Source: Arthrobacter sp. Soil762
GTDB lineage: Bacteria > Actinomycetota > Actinomycetes > Actinomycetales > Micrococcaceae
DNA length: 64,000 bases
Assembly: GCF_001428335.1 (NCBI RefSeq)
Contig: NZ_LMSG01000017.1
Location: 140-64,139, forward strand
Reading direction: 5' to 3'
The translations under genes and the position numbers were made by a program. The notes beneath the pieces are model-generated. The model made no database searches and was not told where the DNA came from. It saw nothing but the letters and a program-made list of their open reading frames with translations. This document shows positions 39,731 to 50,822 of the stretch, one piece after another. Numbering within the stretch: position 1 is the first letter of the stretch; every line of letters starts with the position of its first letter.

Positions 39731-40219
39731 CTATTTCCGCGAAAGCGCGGCAGCGAGTTCCTCGGGCCGCCTGGACGACGTCAGCCAATAGGGTGTCCGG
39801 TCAGACGGGTCCGTGATTTCGATCCGCACCACCGGGTCGATCCAGCCACGGATGCACAGGTAGGCGAGGCCGTTGAGCCGGGTCCCGCGCTGGGCCGTGG
39901 CGTCCTTGCCGTGGAACGCTGCCGCGTCGCCGATGAAGCGGCGCTCAATGGTGGCGCGTCCTACCGTTAAGGCGTCACTGGTGACCAGGATCGTCGGAGT
40001 GGACAGCACGAGCAGGACAGCCATGATCGTGAACAGGACGCCGGCCGCCGTATAGCCCGCAACCATGCTGATCGGGGCGAAAACAAGGATCCCGGCACCG
40101 GAGATCCCCGCCGCGATGATCCAGATCCAGACGTTCGGCCACAGCCTCTCCCGGAAAACTGCCGGGGTGCCGGCAGAGGGGGCGTCAGGGACGGGCGCGG
40201 TGGAGCTGGATTCGGGCAT
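39731..40219 (-). CDS. DUF3093 family membrane protein
   Basis: A 162-residue protein with two adjacent membrane helices (about 30-48, VWIWIIAAGISGAGILVFAPI, and 53-73, GYTAAGVLFTIMAVLLVLS). A cytoplasmic or surface domain with VTSDALTVGRATIERRFIG and a C-terminal DRTPYWLTSSRRPEELAAAL follows. This is the DUF3093 pattern; M. tuberculosis Rv2698 lies in the same place beside dut. The function is unknown. It is divergent from dut with 109 bp between the start codons. Confidence 0.87.
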   Translation of the reverse strand: MPESSSTAPVPDAPSAGTPAVFRERLWPNVWIWIIAAGISGAGILVFAPISMVAGYTAAGVLFTIMAVLLVLSTPTILVTSDALTVGRATIERRFIGDAAAFHGKDATAQRGTRLNGLAYLCIRGWIDPVVRIEITDPSDRTPYWLTSSRRPEELAAALSRK

Positions 40220-40328
40220 GCCACCAGCTTTCCACCTTTGGCTGGCTATTTCATCTTGGGTTCATCCTGTCTTGGCCTGCGGCGTCCCGTTGAATCTAGG
40301 ACGGAACTGCGGCTGGGCGTTAGAGTGA

Positions 40329-40877
40329 GTGACTGTGACTGACGAACTTGCCACTGTTGAAACCGTTCCTGACAATGAGCTGACCGTCTCTGCACCGGAT
40401 GCAGAGGCAGCCTACGGGGCCCCGACGCTGCAGGTGCAGCTGAAAATGCTCGACGCCGGGCTGGAGGCACCTTCCTATGCCCACCCCGGCGATGCGGGAG
40501 CTGACCTGCGGACCCGGGAAGATGTGGTCCTGGCACCGGGGGAGCGGAAGCTGGTGGCTACCGGTGTTTCCATCGCGCTGCCGGACGGGTTTGTCGCCCT
40601 GATCCACCCTCGCTCCGGCCTGGCCACGAAGCATGGGCTGACCATCGTCAATGCGCCCGGCACTGTGGATGCCGGTTATCGCGGGGAAATTTCCGTGACC
40701 CTCCTCAACACCGATTCCAGGAACGCCATCGAGCTGCGGCGCGGCGATAGAATTGCACAGATGGTGATCCAGCGGGTGGAATATGCGCGGTTTGTCCCCG
40801 TCAACGAATTGAGCGAATCCGTGCGGGGAGCCGGCGGATTCGGATCCACCGGCGGCTTCACCTCGCCGAACGCCTGA
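40329..40877 (+). CDS. dut: Deoxyuridine 5'-triphosphate nucleotidohydrolase (dUTPase)
   Basis: A homotrimeric enzyme that hydrolyses dUTP to dUMP and pyrophosphate, keeping uracil out of DNA. Of 182 residues, about 30 form a variable N-terminal extension. The five conserved motifs are visible: [43 protein letters not shown] and the flexible C-terminal [11 protein letters not shown]. Two in-frame GTG codons (40329, 40335) are possible starts. TAGAGT at 40321-40326 is a -10-like hexamer 8 nt before the second, so a leaderless start at 40335 is a real alternative. Typical actinobacterial length is about 150-190. Confidence 0.95.
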   Translation: MTVTDELATVETVPDNELTVSAPDAEAAYGAPTLQVQLKMLDAGLEAPSYAHPGDAGADLRTREDVVLAPGERKLVATGVSIALPDGFVALIHPRSGLATKHGLTIVNAPGTVDAGYRGEISVTLLNTDSRNAIELRRGDRIAQMVIQRVEYARFVPVNELSESVRGAGGFGSTGGFTSPNA

Positions 40878-40982
40878 CACAGCCGACGGCGGCAACCAGC
40901 GTTGGTTGCCCGCGGCAGCAAGACTTCCGACGGTACCCACCGGGCCCGGCGAGTCACTTTCACAACTAAGGAGACAATCCCC

Positions 40983-41720
40983 ATGGTTTTTGGGCTCGGC
41001 AGGAAATCAAAGAAGGAACATCCGGCCGACCCGGACGAATCCCAGGCCTCAGTGGAATCAACGGATTCCGCTGACACGGCCGCGGTGGGCGCCGGGCGTC
41101 GGGTCTCGGGCCCCTTTGATGTTTCCGAGGTCTCCAGCCGCGAGGGATATGTTGACCTCGGTGCGCTGCTCATTTCTCCGAGCGAGGGGCTCCAGCTCCG
41201 GCTCGAAGTTGAGGAAGCCACCCAGCGCGTGGTCGCTGTGACTATGGACCTGAACGGCTCCAGCCTTCAGCTGCAGGCGTTTGCTGCTCCCAAGACCGAG
41301 GGACTGTGGGACGAGATCCGCGAACAGATCGGTCAGTCCGTGGGAAGCCAGGGCGGGCAGGTTGAAGAAGTCCAGGGTGGCTTCGGAACCGAACTGATCG
41401 CCAAACTGCCCGCCGGTGCACAGGACGGCAGCCAGGGCTACCGGGTGGCGCGCTTCATAGGCATCGACGGGCCGCGTTGGTTCCTGCGCGGCGTCCTGGG
41501 CGGCGCGGCAGCGATGGAGCGCGAGGCTGCGGCACCGCTTGAGTCCCTTTTCCGCAAGATTGTGGTCATCCGGGGCGACAGCCCCATGCCGCCCCGTGAC
41601 CTGCTTCAGCTGCGGCTGCCCAAGGATGCCAGCGTCACCCCGCCGCCTGTTGCCCCCGAATTCAGTGCCCCCGAGTTCAAGGGCCCCGAACGTGGTCCGG
41701 AAACCACCCAGATTGGCTGA
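40983..41720 (+). CDS. DUF3710 family protein
   Basis: A 245-residue actinobacterial protein; M. tuberculosis Rv2696c lies in the same place beside dut. The start MVFGLGRKSKKE is followed by an acidic linker, then GPFDVSEVSSREGYVDLGALLI and LQLRLEVEEATQRVVAVTMDLNGS, which are the DUF3710 core. Later IDGPRWFLRGVLGGAAA is also conserved. ATG 40983 has AAGGAGA upstream; a longer frame from 40902 is not supported. The biochemical role is unknown. It overlaps or abuts the OB-fold gene. Confidence 0.88.
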   Translation: MVFGLGRKSKKEHPADPDESQASVESTDSADTAAVGAGRRVSGPFDVSEVSSREGYVDLGALLISPSEGLQLRLEVEEATQRVVAVTMDLNGSSLQLQAFAAPKTEGLWDEIREQIGQSVGSQGGQVEEVQGGFGTELIAKLPAGAQDGSQGYRVARFIGIDGPRWFLRGVLGGAAAMEREAAAPLESLFRKIVVIRGDSPMPPRDLLQLRLPKDASVTPPPVAPEFSAPEFKGPERGPETTQIG

Positions 41721-42075
41721 TTCCCGCCAAGGTCCCCAGGACTCCTCCCCGGACGCGGGGATGCCGGTCAGCCGGCTGCCGGAACGGGGGAGGGTGGTGT
41801 GCCAGGGGCACATCGAATCCGTCACCTACATGCCCGCGGACCAGAACGCGGCATTCACCGCCATTGTCTCGGACCCCGACATTCGCGAGACGGGCGCCAA
41901 ACCGGCACATGGACCGGGTGGCCGCTTGCGTGTGGTCTGGCTGGGGCGGCGCAGGGTGCCGGGCATCGAGGCCGGGACCGTAGTCCGCCTTGAGGGCATG
42001 CTGTCCCAAAGCCAAGGCCTGCCCACCATGTTCAATCCACGCTATGAAATACTTTCCCGCCAGGAGAACGAATGA
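41713..42075 (+). CDS. OB-fold nucleic-acid-binding protein
   Basis: A small single-domain OB-fold protein, the counterpart of M. tuberculosis Rv2694c. The core reads RVVCQGHIESVTYMPAD and ends with the conserved LRVVWLGRRRVPGIEAGTVV and FNPRYEIL. The start is uncertain: a TTG at 41713 overlaps the DUF3710 stop and gives 120 residues, while the ATG at 41761 gives 104. The longer form is listed because homologues have extended N-termini. The stop overlaps the DUF3159 ATG (ATGA), so the genes form an operon. The nucleic-acid target is unknown. Confidence 0.82.
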   Translation: MADSRQGPQDSSPDAGMPVSRLPERGRVVCQGHIESVTYMPADQNAAFTAIVSDPDIRETGAKPAHGPGGRLRVVWLGRRRVPGIEAGTVVRLEGMLSQSQGLPTMFNPRYEILSRQENE

Positions 42076-42824
42076 CTTCGCCCCAGCAGCCCGAGCCGTC
42101 CAAACAGCCCGAGCCGTCCCCGGTGAAGGGACTTGCTGAAGGCTATGCAGCCAAAGCCGGCCTGCACCGCACCCATGACGGCCGGATCGATGTCCTCAAG
42201 AGCGCCGGCGGAATCCAGGGCATCGCCGAGAGCATTGTGCCTGGCCTGGTCTTCCTGATCGCCTTTACCATCACCCGGGACCTGACGCCGTCGCTGGTGG
42301 CCGCGCTGGCCTCCGCCGCGCTGTTTACGGTGGTCCGCCTCGTCCAGCGGCGCCCGCTGACCCAGGCCCTCGCCGGCGTGGTGGGGGTGGGAATCTCGGC
42401 CTGGCTCGCCAACACTACGGGCAAGGCCGAGGACTTCTACCTGCCGGGCTTCTTCACGAACACCGCCTACATCCTCGCCATGGTGATCTCCATCGCGATC
42501 AAGTGGCCGGTGGCCGGCCTGCTGTTCGGGATCATCCGCAACGAAGGGCTGGACTGGCGCAAGGATCCCGGGCGGCTTAAGGCTTACCGCCTGGGCACGT
42601 GGATCATCGTGGCGGTCCTGGTACTTCGGCTGATCGTTCAGGTTCCCCTGTACCTGATGGGCGAGGACGGACTCGCCGCCCTGGCCACGACCCGCCTGAT
42701 CATGGGGGCGCCGCTCTATATCCTCGGCGTCTGGATCGCGTGGCTTGTCACCCGGCCGGTACCGGCGGACGCCGACGCCCCGACGTCGGATCAGCCGCCG
42801 AAGCCGTCGTCCTCCGGCGCCTGA
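42072..42824 (+). CDS. DUF3159 family membrane protein
   Basis: A 250-residue membrane protein, counterpart of M. tuberculosis Rv2693c. After a Pro-rich N-terminus and GLHRTHDGRIDVLKSAGGIQG it shows about six hydrophobic helices in three pairs. The first is ESIVPGLVFLIAFTITRDL and the last is LIMGAPLYILGVWIAWLVTRP. No catalytic motif is seen and the function is unknown. Its 3' end overlaps the convergent TrkA gene by 34 bp (42791-42824), an unusually long tail-to-tail overlap. Confidence 0.85.
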   Translation: MTSPQQPEPSKQPEPSPVKGLAEGYAAKAGLHRTHDGRIDVLKSAGGIQGIAESIVPGLVFLIAFTITRDLTPSLVAALASAALFTVVRLVQRRPLTQALAGVVGVGISAWLANTTGKAEDFYLPGFFTNTAYILAMVISIAIKWPVAGLLFGIIRNEGLDWRKDPGRLKAYRLGTWIIVAVLVLRLIVQVPLYLMGEDGLAALATTRLIMGAPLYILGVWIAWLVTRPVPADADAPTSDQPPKPSSSGA

Positions 42825-43540
42825 GTTTCGGCAGGCTGCAGGCCTTCGGGCTCATGGGAGGCCTCCTCCGGCTCCTCCTCTGATTCGGGCGACAGCAGCG
42901 CACGCAACTGATCCTCGGCCGCGATAGTGGTGACGAAAAACAACTCGTCCCCGCCATCGATGACGTCATCCCGGCTGGGAGTGATGGGCGCGTGGTCCCG
43001 GAGGATTGCCACCAGCGTGGCGTCCTCGGGCCAATGGATGTCGCCCACCGTCAGGCCAATGACGTGCGAATCGTGCGGCACCGTGAACTCCACCAGCGAA
43101 GCGACGCCGGTCTGCAGCGTCAGGAGCCGGACCAGGTCACCGATCTCCACAGCTTCCTCCACAAGCGCGGTCATCAGCTGGGGGGTGTTGACGGCAACGT
43201 CTACGCCCCAGGAGTCGTTGAACATCCAGTCATTCTTGGGGTTGTTGACCCGGCCCACCGTGCGGCCCACGCCGAATTCGGTCTTGGCCAGGAGTGAGAC
43301 CACCAGGTTCACCTTGTCGTCGCCCGTGGCTGAAACAACGACGTCGGCGTCCTCCACCTTCGCTCCCTGCAGGGTGCTGAGCTCGCAGGCGTCCCCCACG
43401 AGCCAGTGCGCGCCGCGCAGCCCGCTGCGTCCGATGACCTCAGGCTTGAGGTCGATCAGCAGGATTTCGTGCTTGTGGGCCAGCAGTTCCCTGGCGATCG
43501 ATGACCCGACGCTGCCGGCGCCGACGATAACAACTTTCAC
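42791..43540 (-). CDS. TrkA-family potassium uptake regulatory protein (downstream of the pair)
   Basis: A 249-residue cytoplasmic RCK protein. It starts with the NAD-binding Rossmann motif KVVIVGAGSVGSSIARELLA. The sensing acidic residue follows in LLIDLKPE, and a TrkA_C domain (HVIGLTVGDIHWPEDATLVAIL) occupies the C-terminal half. The last 30 residues are Glu/Pro-rich and variable. GTG 43540 is chosen because AAGGAG lies 5 nt upstream and it overlaps the preceding TAG by one base. The order matches the ceoB-ceoC pair of M. tuberculosis. It would gate a potassium system together with its neighbour. Confidence 0.88.
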   Translation of the reverse strand: MKVVIVGAGSVGSSIARELLAHKHEILLIDLKPEVIGRSGLRGAHWLVGDACELSTLQGAKVEDADVVVSATGDDKVNLVVSLLAKTEFGVGRTVGRVNNPKNDWMFNDSWGVDVAVNTPQLMTALVEEAVEIGDLVRLLTLQTGVASLVEFTVPHDSHVIGLTVGDIHWPEDATLVAILRDHAPITPSRDDVIDGGDELFFVTTIAAEDQLRALLSPESEEEPEEASHEPEGLQPAETQAPEDDGFGG

Positions 43541-44211
43541 TACAACTCCTTGGCGGGTGCTTTGGCCAGGATCTGGGCGACCTGGGAACTGCGGTCCACC
43601 GGCAGCATGGCGTGGACTGTGTCGCCGTCCTGGTACGAAGTCCCGGTTTCCGGGAGCATGCCTTCGCCGAACCTGGTGAGGTATGCCACCCGGATGTCGG
43701 CAGCTTTTTCGACTTCGCTGATCCGGTGGCCGATCCAGCCGGCGTCGAGGTCCACTTCGGCGAGGACCAGCCGGCCGGAAGGCTCGCGGAAATCGCCGGC
43801 GAGATGCTGTTCGGGCAGGATGCGGCGCAAGACCTGGTCTGCGCTCCATCTGACGGCTGCGACGGTGGGGATGCCGAGCCGTTGATAGATTTCTGCCCGG
43901 CCGGGGTCGTAGATCCTGGCCACAACGTGGGGGACGTGGAAGGTCTCGCGCGCCACGCGGGTGGCCAGGATGTTGGAGTTGTCACCGCTGGAAACGGCCG
44001 CGAAGGCGTACGCCTCTGCCACGCCGGCCTGCTGGAGCGTGTCCCGGTCGAAGCCCACACCGGTGACTTTCCTGCCCGTGAAGCCCTGCCGAAGCCGGCG
44101 GAACGCGCGGTCGTCCTGGTCGATGATGGCGACGGAATGACCGGCGTCCTCCAGCGTGTGCGCCAGAGTGGCCCCTACCCGGCCACATCCCATGATCACG
44201 AAATGCGCCAC
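43540..44211 (-). CDS. TrkA-family potassium uptake regulatory protein (first of the pair)
   Basis: A 223-residue RCK protein beginning AHFVIMGCGRVGATLAHTLEDAG, a GxGxxG nucleotide site, with acidic residues at the end of strand 2 (VAIIDQDDRAF). A C-terminal TrkA_C-like part includes RLVLAEVDLDAGWIGHRISEVEKAADIRVAYLTRFGEG. The GTG start at 44211 has AGGAGA upstream. Its TAG stop shares a base with the GTG of the next gene (TAGTG), so the two are translated together. It is divergent from the KimA-like importer, its likely functional partner. Confidence 0.88.
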   Translation of the reverse strand: MAHFVIMGCGRVGATLAHTLEDAGHSVAIIDQDDRAFRRLRQGFTGRKVTGVGFDRDTLQQAGVAEAYAFAAVSSGDNSNILATRVARETFHVPHVVARIYDPGRAEIYQRLGIPTVAAVRWSADQVLRRILPEQHLAGDFREPSGRLVLAEVDLDAGWIGHRISEVEKAADIRVAYLTRFGEGMLPETGTSYQDGDTVHAMLPVDRSSQVAQILAKAPAKEL

Positions 44212-44294
44212 CGTATCTCCTCAACTTCCGTAGCCTGTTGCTGCTGCTAGAACTCTACCGGCAGCGCGCGTGCTGCCGCCGCCCGGACCCCGTC

Positions 44295-44323
44295 ATGACA
44301 TGGGCGGGGAATCAGACTAGCTT
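44295..44323 (+). promoter_or_regulatory. Promoter of the KimA-like importer (probable leaderless)
   Basis: ATGACA (-35, 44295-44300) is one base off TTGACA. A 17-nt spacer leads to TAGCTT (-10, 44318-44323), which ends 6 nt before the GTG at 44330. No ribosome-binding site fits, so the mRNA probably starts at the start codon. Confidence 0.55.
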
Positions 44324-44329
44324 TGTGGA

Positions 44330-46306
44330 GTGCTGACTATATTGAATGCCGTGAAACGGGTGCTGGTGGGCAGGCCCTTCAGGAATGACAGGCTCGCCCA
44401 TACCTTGCTCCCCAAACGGATAGCACTTCCGGTTTTCGCTTCCGACGCACTGTCCTCGGTGGCCTATGCCCCCGATGAAATCCTGCTCACCCTGGCCCTG
44501 GCCGGCGTGAGTGCGGTGGCCTTTTCGCCGTGGGTGGGCCTGGCCGTCATGGTGGTCCTCCTGACTGTGGTGGCGTCCTACCGGCAGAACGTGCACGCCT
44601 ACCCTTCCGGTGGCGGAGACTACGAGATCGCCAATGAAAACCTGGGCAAGTTTTCCGGGCTGACCGTCGCCTCGGCGCTCCTTGTGGACTACGTCCTGAC
44701 GGTGGCCGTCTCGATGTCCTCGGCGGCCACCTACCTCACCACGGCGGTGCCTTCCCTGCACGGGCAACAGGCCCTGTTCGCCACCATCGGCGTCGTAATC
44801 CTTGCCCTCGTTAACCTCCGCGGCATCAAGGAAGCCGGCAGCGTTTTCGCTGTCCCCACGTACATTTTTATGGCGGCTATCCTCGGCATGACAGCGGTGG
44901 GCGTCTTCCAGGCCGCGACAGGCCAGCTGGGCGAAGCACCGTCGGCGGCCTTCGAGATTGTGCCGGCTCCCGGTTTCGACGAAGGGCTGGTGGGCCTGGC
45001 CGGCGCCTTCCTCCTGCTCCGGGCGTTCTCCTCCGGCGCCGCCGCGCTGACCGGCATTGAGGCCATCAGCAACGGTGTGCCGAACTTCCAGAAACCGAAG
45101 AGCAAAAACGCGGCCACCACGCTGTTGCTGCTCGGCCTCATCGCCTCGTCCATGCTGGCCGGCATCATCTTTCTGGCCAACGCCACGAAGGTGCACATCG
45201 TGCTGGATCCGGCGACGGAATTCCTGATGAACGGCCTGCCGCTGCCGGAGGATTACATCCAGAGTCCTGCCATCAGCCAGATCGCCCAGACCATCTTCGG
45301 GCCGGGATCAATCCTGTTCTTCATCGTGGTCGCCGCCACCGGAGTAATCCTGGTGTTCGCCTCGAACACCGCGTTCAACGGGTTCCCGGTACTTGGCTCC
45401 ATCCTCGCCCAGGACGGCTACCTGCCGCGCCAGCTGCGGACCAGGGGAGACCGCCTGGCATTCAGCAACGGCGTCCTTGCCCTGGCCGCCGGAGCGCTGG
45501 TCCTGATCCTCGCGTTCAACGGCGATGTCACCAAGCTGATCCAGCTCTACATCGTGGGCGTCTTTATCTCCTTTACCCTCAGCCAGCTGGGCATGATCCG
45601 GCATTGGGGGAGGCACCTCAAGCTCGCCAAGGACAAAGCCACCCGACGCCGGATGGTTAAGTCCCGCACCATCAACAGCATCGGGTTCGGCATGACGTCC
45701 CTGGTGCTGGTGATCGTGCTGATCACCAAGTTCCAGCAAGGCGCGTGGATCGCGCTGCTGGCCATGTTAATCCTGTTCCTGATCATGTGGAGCATCCGGG
45801 CACACTATGACAACGTGGCCAAGGAACTGGCCGTGGACGAGGACTCCTCGCCGCGGGCCCTGCCATCAAGGGTCCACGCGGTGCTGCTGGTGTCCCACGT
45901 GCGTAAGCCCGTGTTGCGCGCGCTGGCCTACGCACGCGCTTCGCGACCGTCGCGGCTGGACGCCATCACGGTGGACATTAACGCGGAAGAAACCGCGCAC
46001 ACGGTCGCCGACTGGGAAAAGCTGGAGATCCCCGTGCCGCTGACCGTCCTCGCCAGCCCCTACCGGGAAACCATCACGCCCATCATGGAATACGTGAAGA
46101 ACATGCGCCGTGATTCCCCCCGCGACCTGATCGTGGTCTACATTCCCGAATACGTGGTCGGTAAATGGTGGGAACAGCTGGTTCACAACCAGACGGCGCT
46201 GCGCATCAAAACCCGGCTGCACTTTGAACCTGGCGTGATGGTGGCCAGTGTTCCATGGCAGTTGAAATCGTCCGAAGAAGCCAAAAACATGCAGGATATC
46301 CGATGA
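44330..46306 (+). CDS. APC-superfamily permease, KimA-like potassium importer
   Basis: A 658-residue membrane protein with about 12 helices and a soluble C-terminal domain of roughly 160 residues. The N-terminus (KRVLVGRPFRNDRL; FASDALSSVAYAPDEILLTLA; SYRQNVHAYPSGGGDYEIANENLG; LLVDYVLTVAVSMSS) closely resembles B. subtilis KimA (YdaO), a proton-coupled potassium importer. The C-terminal domain (VHAVLLVSHVRKPVLRALAYARASRPSRLDAITVDI) fits its USP-like fold. Similarity to KimA and placement beside two TrkA genes make potassium import more likely than amino acid transport; Rv2690c is the mycobacterial counterpart. No c-di-AMP riboswitch could fit the short upstream region. Its stop overlaps the next start (ATGA). 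Confidence 0.85.
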   Translation: MLTILNAVKRVLVGRPFRNDRLAHTLLPKRIALPVFASDALSSVAYAPDEILLTLALAGVSAVAFSPWVGLAVMVVLLTVVASYRQNVHAYPSGGGDYEIANENLGKFSGLTVASALLVDYVLTVAVSMSSAATYLTTAVPSLHGQQALFATIGVVILALVNLRGIKEAGSVFAVPTYIFMAAILGMTAVGVFQAATGQLGEAPSAAFEIVPAPGFDEGLVGLAGAFLLLRAFSSGAAALTGIEAISNGVPNFQKPKSKNAATTLLLLGLIASSMLAGIIFLANATKVHIVLDPATEFLMNGLPLPEDYIQSPAISQIAQTIFGPGSILFFIVVAATGVILVFASNTAFNGFPVLGSILAQDGYLPRQLRTRGDRLAFSNGVLALAAGALVLILAFNGDVTKLIQLYIVGVFISFTLSQLGMIRHWGRHLKLAKDKATRRRMVKSRTINSIGFGMTSLVLVIVLITKFQQGAWIALLAMLILFLIMWSIRAHYDNVAKELAVDEDSSPRALPSRVHAVLLVSHVRKPVLRALAYARASRPSRLDAITVDINAEETAHTVADWEKLEIPVPLTVLASPYRETITPIMEYVKNMRRDSPRDLIVVYIPEYVVGKWWEQLVHNQTALRIKTRLHFEPGVMVASVPWQLKSSEEAKNMQDIR

Positions 46307-47730
46307 ACCCCCAGACCCAGACCCACTCCGCAGCTGCCACAGCAGCCCCCACCGAACTGGTGCTCGACGTCGGCCCGGTGGCCCACGGCGGCCACTGCGT
46401 GGCCCGGCACGAGGGCAGGGTGATCTTTGTCCGGCACGGCATCCCCGGCGAAAAGGTACGCGTCCGCCTCACCGACGCGGGGGAGTCTGCCAAGTTCTGG
46501 CGCGCCGACGTTGTGGAGGTGCTGGAAGCCTCCCCGGACCGGGTGGAGCACTTCTGGCGTCCGGCGGACTCCCTCCGCGCCTGGGCCCACGGACATCCGC
46601 CGGTGGGCGGAGCCGAATTCGGCCACATCTCCCTTGCCCGCCAGCGCGCGCTGAAGTCGGCGGTACTGGCCGAACAGCTTCAGCGGCTCGCCGCCGTCGA
46701 ACGCCTGCCCGAAGGGCACGGCCATGGCCAAGACACAGGAAACCTCGTGGAGGCTGTGGACGCGGGCGGGCCGGATTCCAGCCAGGAGACTGAGCCAACG
46801 TACGACGCCGGCACTGGCCTGGGGTGGCGGACGCGCGCCAGCTTCTCGGTGACTCCGGGCGGCAAACTGGGCATGCACGCGCACCGTTCCGACCACATCA
46901 TTGCCGTCCGGGAGATGCCGCTCGCAACGGAGCGCATCAACCGGCTGCGCTTGTGGGACCTCGACCTGACCGGCATCGAACGCGTGGAGGTGGCAGCGCC
47001 GTCGAACGGTTCACGCCCACTGGTGCTGCTGGCTCCTGCACCCGGCACCAAGCCCAAGCGGCTCAGTGCCATCGCGGCCCAGCTTCCGGACGATGTCTCC
47101 GTGGCCACGTTCGACCCCCTGACCGGGGAAGTCGCGCAGCTGCGCGGCCGGACCTGGGTCCAGGAGTCGGCAGCCGGCCACGACTACAGGGTTACGGGCG
47201 CCGGTTTCTGGCAGATCCACCGCGACGCGCCCGGGACGCTTGTGGGGGCCATCACAGAATTCCTTCACAATGGCGGATTCCTGGCGCCGGGTTCCGTGGT
47301 GGCAGACCTCTACGCCGGGGCCGGGCTGTTCACGGCTCCCTTGGCTGATGCGGTGGGGGAGACCGGGTCCGTTCTCTCGGTGGAAGGTGCTCCGGGAACC
47401 AGCCGGGACGCCCGCAAGAACCTTCACGGTGCGCCGCAAGTGGAGATCGAACACGGCCGGGTGGAACGAGTCCTCCGCCAAAAGCCGCGGAATTTCGATG
47501 CCATTGTTCTGGACCCGCCCCGGGCGGGTGCCGGGAAGCCCGTGGTCAGCCAGCTGATCGCTGCCGGGCCCCGCGCCATCGCCTACGTCTCCTGCGACCC
47601 GGCATCGTTTGCCCGGGATGTTGGGTACTTCCAGCAGGCTGGCTGGTCCCTGGCGGGCCTGCGGGCCTTCGATCTCTATCCGCACACCCACCACCTGGAG
47701 ACGGTGGCGTTGCTGACGCCGGGTCCTTGA
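46303..47730 (+). CDS. TrmA/RlmD-family class I SAM-dependent RNA methyltransferase
   Basis: A 475-residue RNA (uracil-5-) methyltransferase homologue, counterpart of M. tuberculosis Rv2689c. An N-terminal TRAM domain (VLDVGPVAHGGHCVARHEGRVIFVRHGIPGEKVRVRL) is followed by an insert rich in Gly/His and Asp. The SAM site VVADLYAGAGLFTAPLAD comes next. The catalytic region includes AIVLDPPRAGAG and the YVSCDPASFARDV loop with its cysteine nucleophile. The four-cysteine iron-sulfur cluster of RlmD is not apparent. The ATG at 46303 overlaps the KimA-like stop. Whether the target is tRNA or rRNA cannot be told. Confidence 0.9.
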   Translation: MNPQTQTHSAAATAAPTELVLDVGPVAHGGHCVARHEGRVIFVRHGIPGEKVRVRLTDAGESAKFWRADVVEVLEASPDRVEHFWRPADSLRAWAHGHPPVGGAEFGHISLARQRALKSAVLAEQLQRLAAVERLPEGHGHGQDTGNLVEAVDAGGPDSSQETEPTYDAGTGLGWRTRASFSVTPGGKLGMHAHRSDHIIAVREMPLATERINRLRLWDLDLTGIERVEVAAPSNGSRPLVLLAPAPGTKPKRLSAIAAQLPDDVSVATFDPLTGEVAQLRGRTWVQESAAGHDYRVTGAGFWQIHRDAPGTLVGAITEFLHNGGFLAPGSVVADLYAGAGLFTAPLADAVGETGSVLSVEGAPGTSRDARKNLHGAPQVEIEHGRVERVLRQKPRNFDAIVLDPPRAGAGKPVVSQLIAAGPRAIAYVSCDPASFARDVGYFQQAGWSLAGLRAFDLYPHTHHLETVALLTPGP

Positions 47731-47812
47731 TGCCACTAGGATGGCGGTAGTAATCCCACGTCGCGCCCCGTATTCACGGCTGACCTCCTGCAATTTGTGT
47801 GGCCAGCACTAA

Positions 47813-47831
47813 TTAGGCCTGCCTAACTAGC
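47813..47831. promoter_or_regulatory. Iron-box-like site upstream of acnA
   Basis: The palindrome TTAGGC-CT-GCCTAA at 47813-47826 extends to a 19-bp window matching 12 of 19 positions of the DtxR/IdeR consensus. It lies 52 bp before the acnA start. Direct iron control of an iron-sulfur enzyme is biologically sensible but untested. Confidence 0.4.
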
Positions 47832-47882
47832 AAGCGGTCTACCGCGCGACAAAGATGAAACTGTTGCGAGAGGAGTCCTGCG

Positions 47883-50693
<2,811 letters not shown>

Positions 50694-50722
50694 CCGGAAT
50701 CTGTACCCACGCAGTACTCTTT

Positions 50723-50759
50723 CGAAGCCCCGGCCGGTCACCGACCAGCCGGGGCTTCG
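50723..50759 (+). terminator. acnA: acnA terminator
   Basis: A perfect 12-bp stem (CGAAGCCCCGGC at 50723-50734 with 50748-50759) carries an inner GGTC/GACC pairing. It lies about 30 bp after the acnA stop. Confidence 0.75.
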
Positions 50760-50822
50760 GCTTTGCATTTTCCGCGAGGCGTTAGAGTTAACAGGCACGT
50801 CTACCACCCGAAGGAGGGGTCA

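Noticed and set aside
44212..44329. Possible c-di-AMP (ydaO) riboswitch before the KimA-like gene
   Set aside because: Only 118 bp are available and a leaderless promoter sits directly at the start codon, leaving no transcribed leader.
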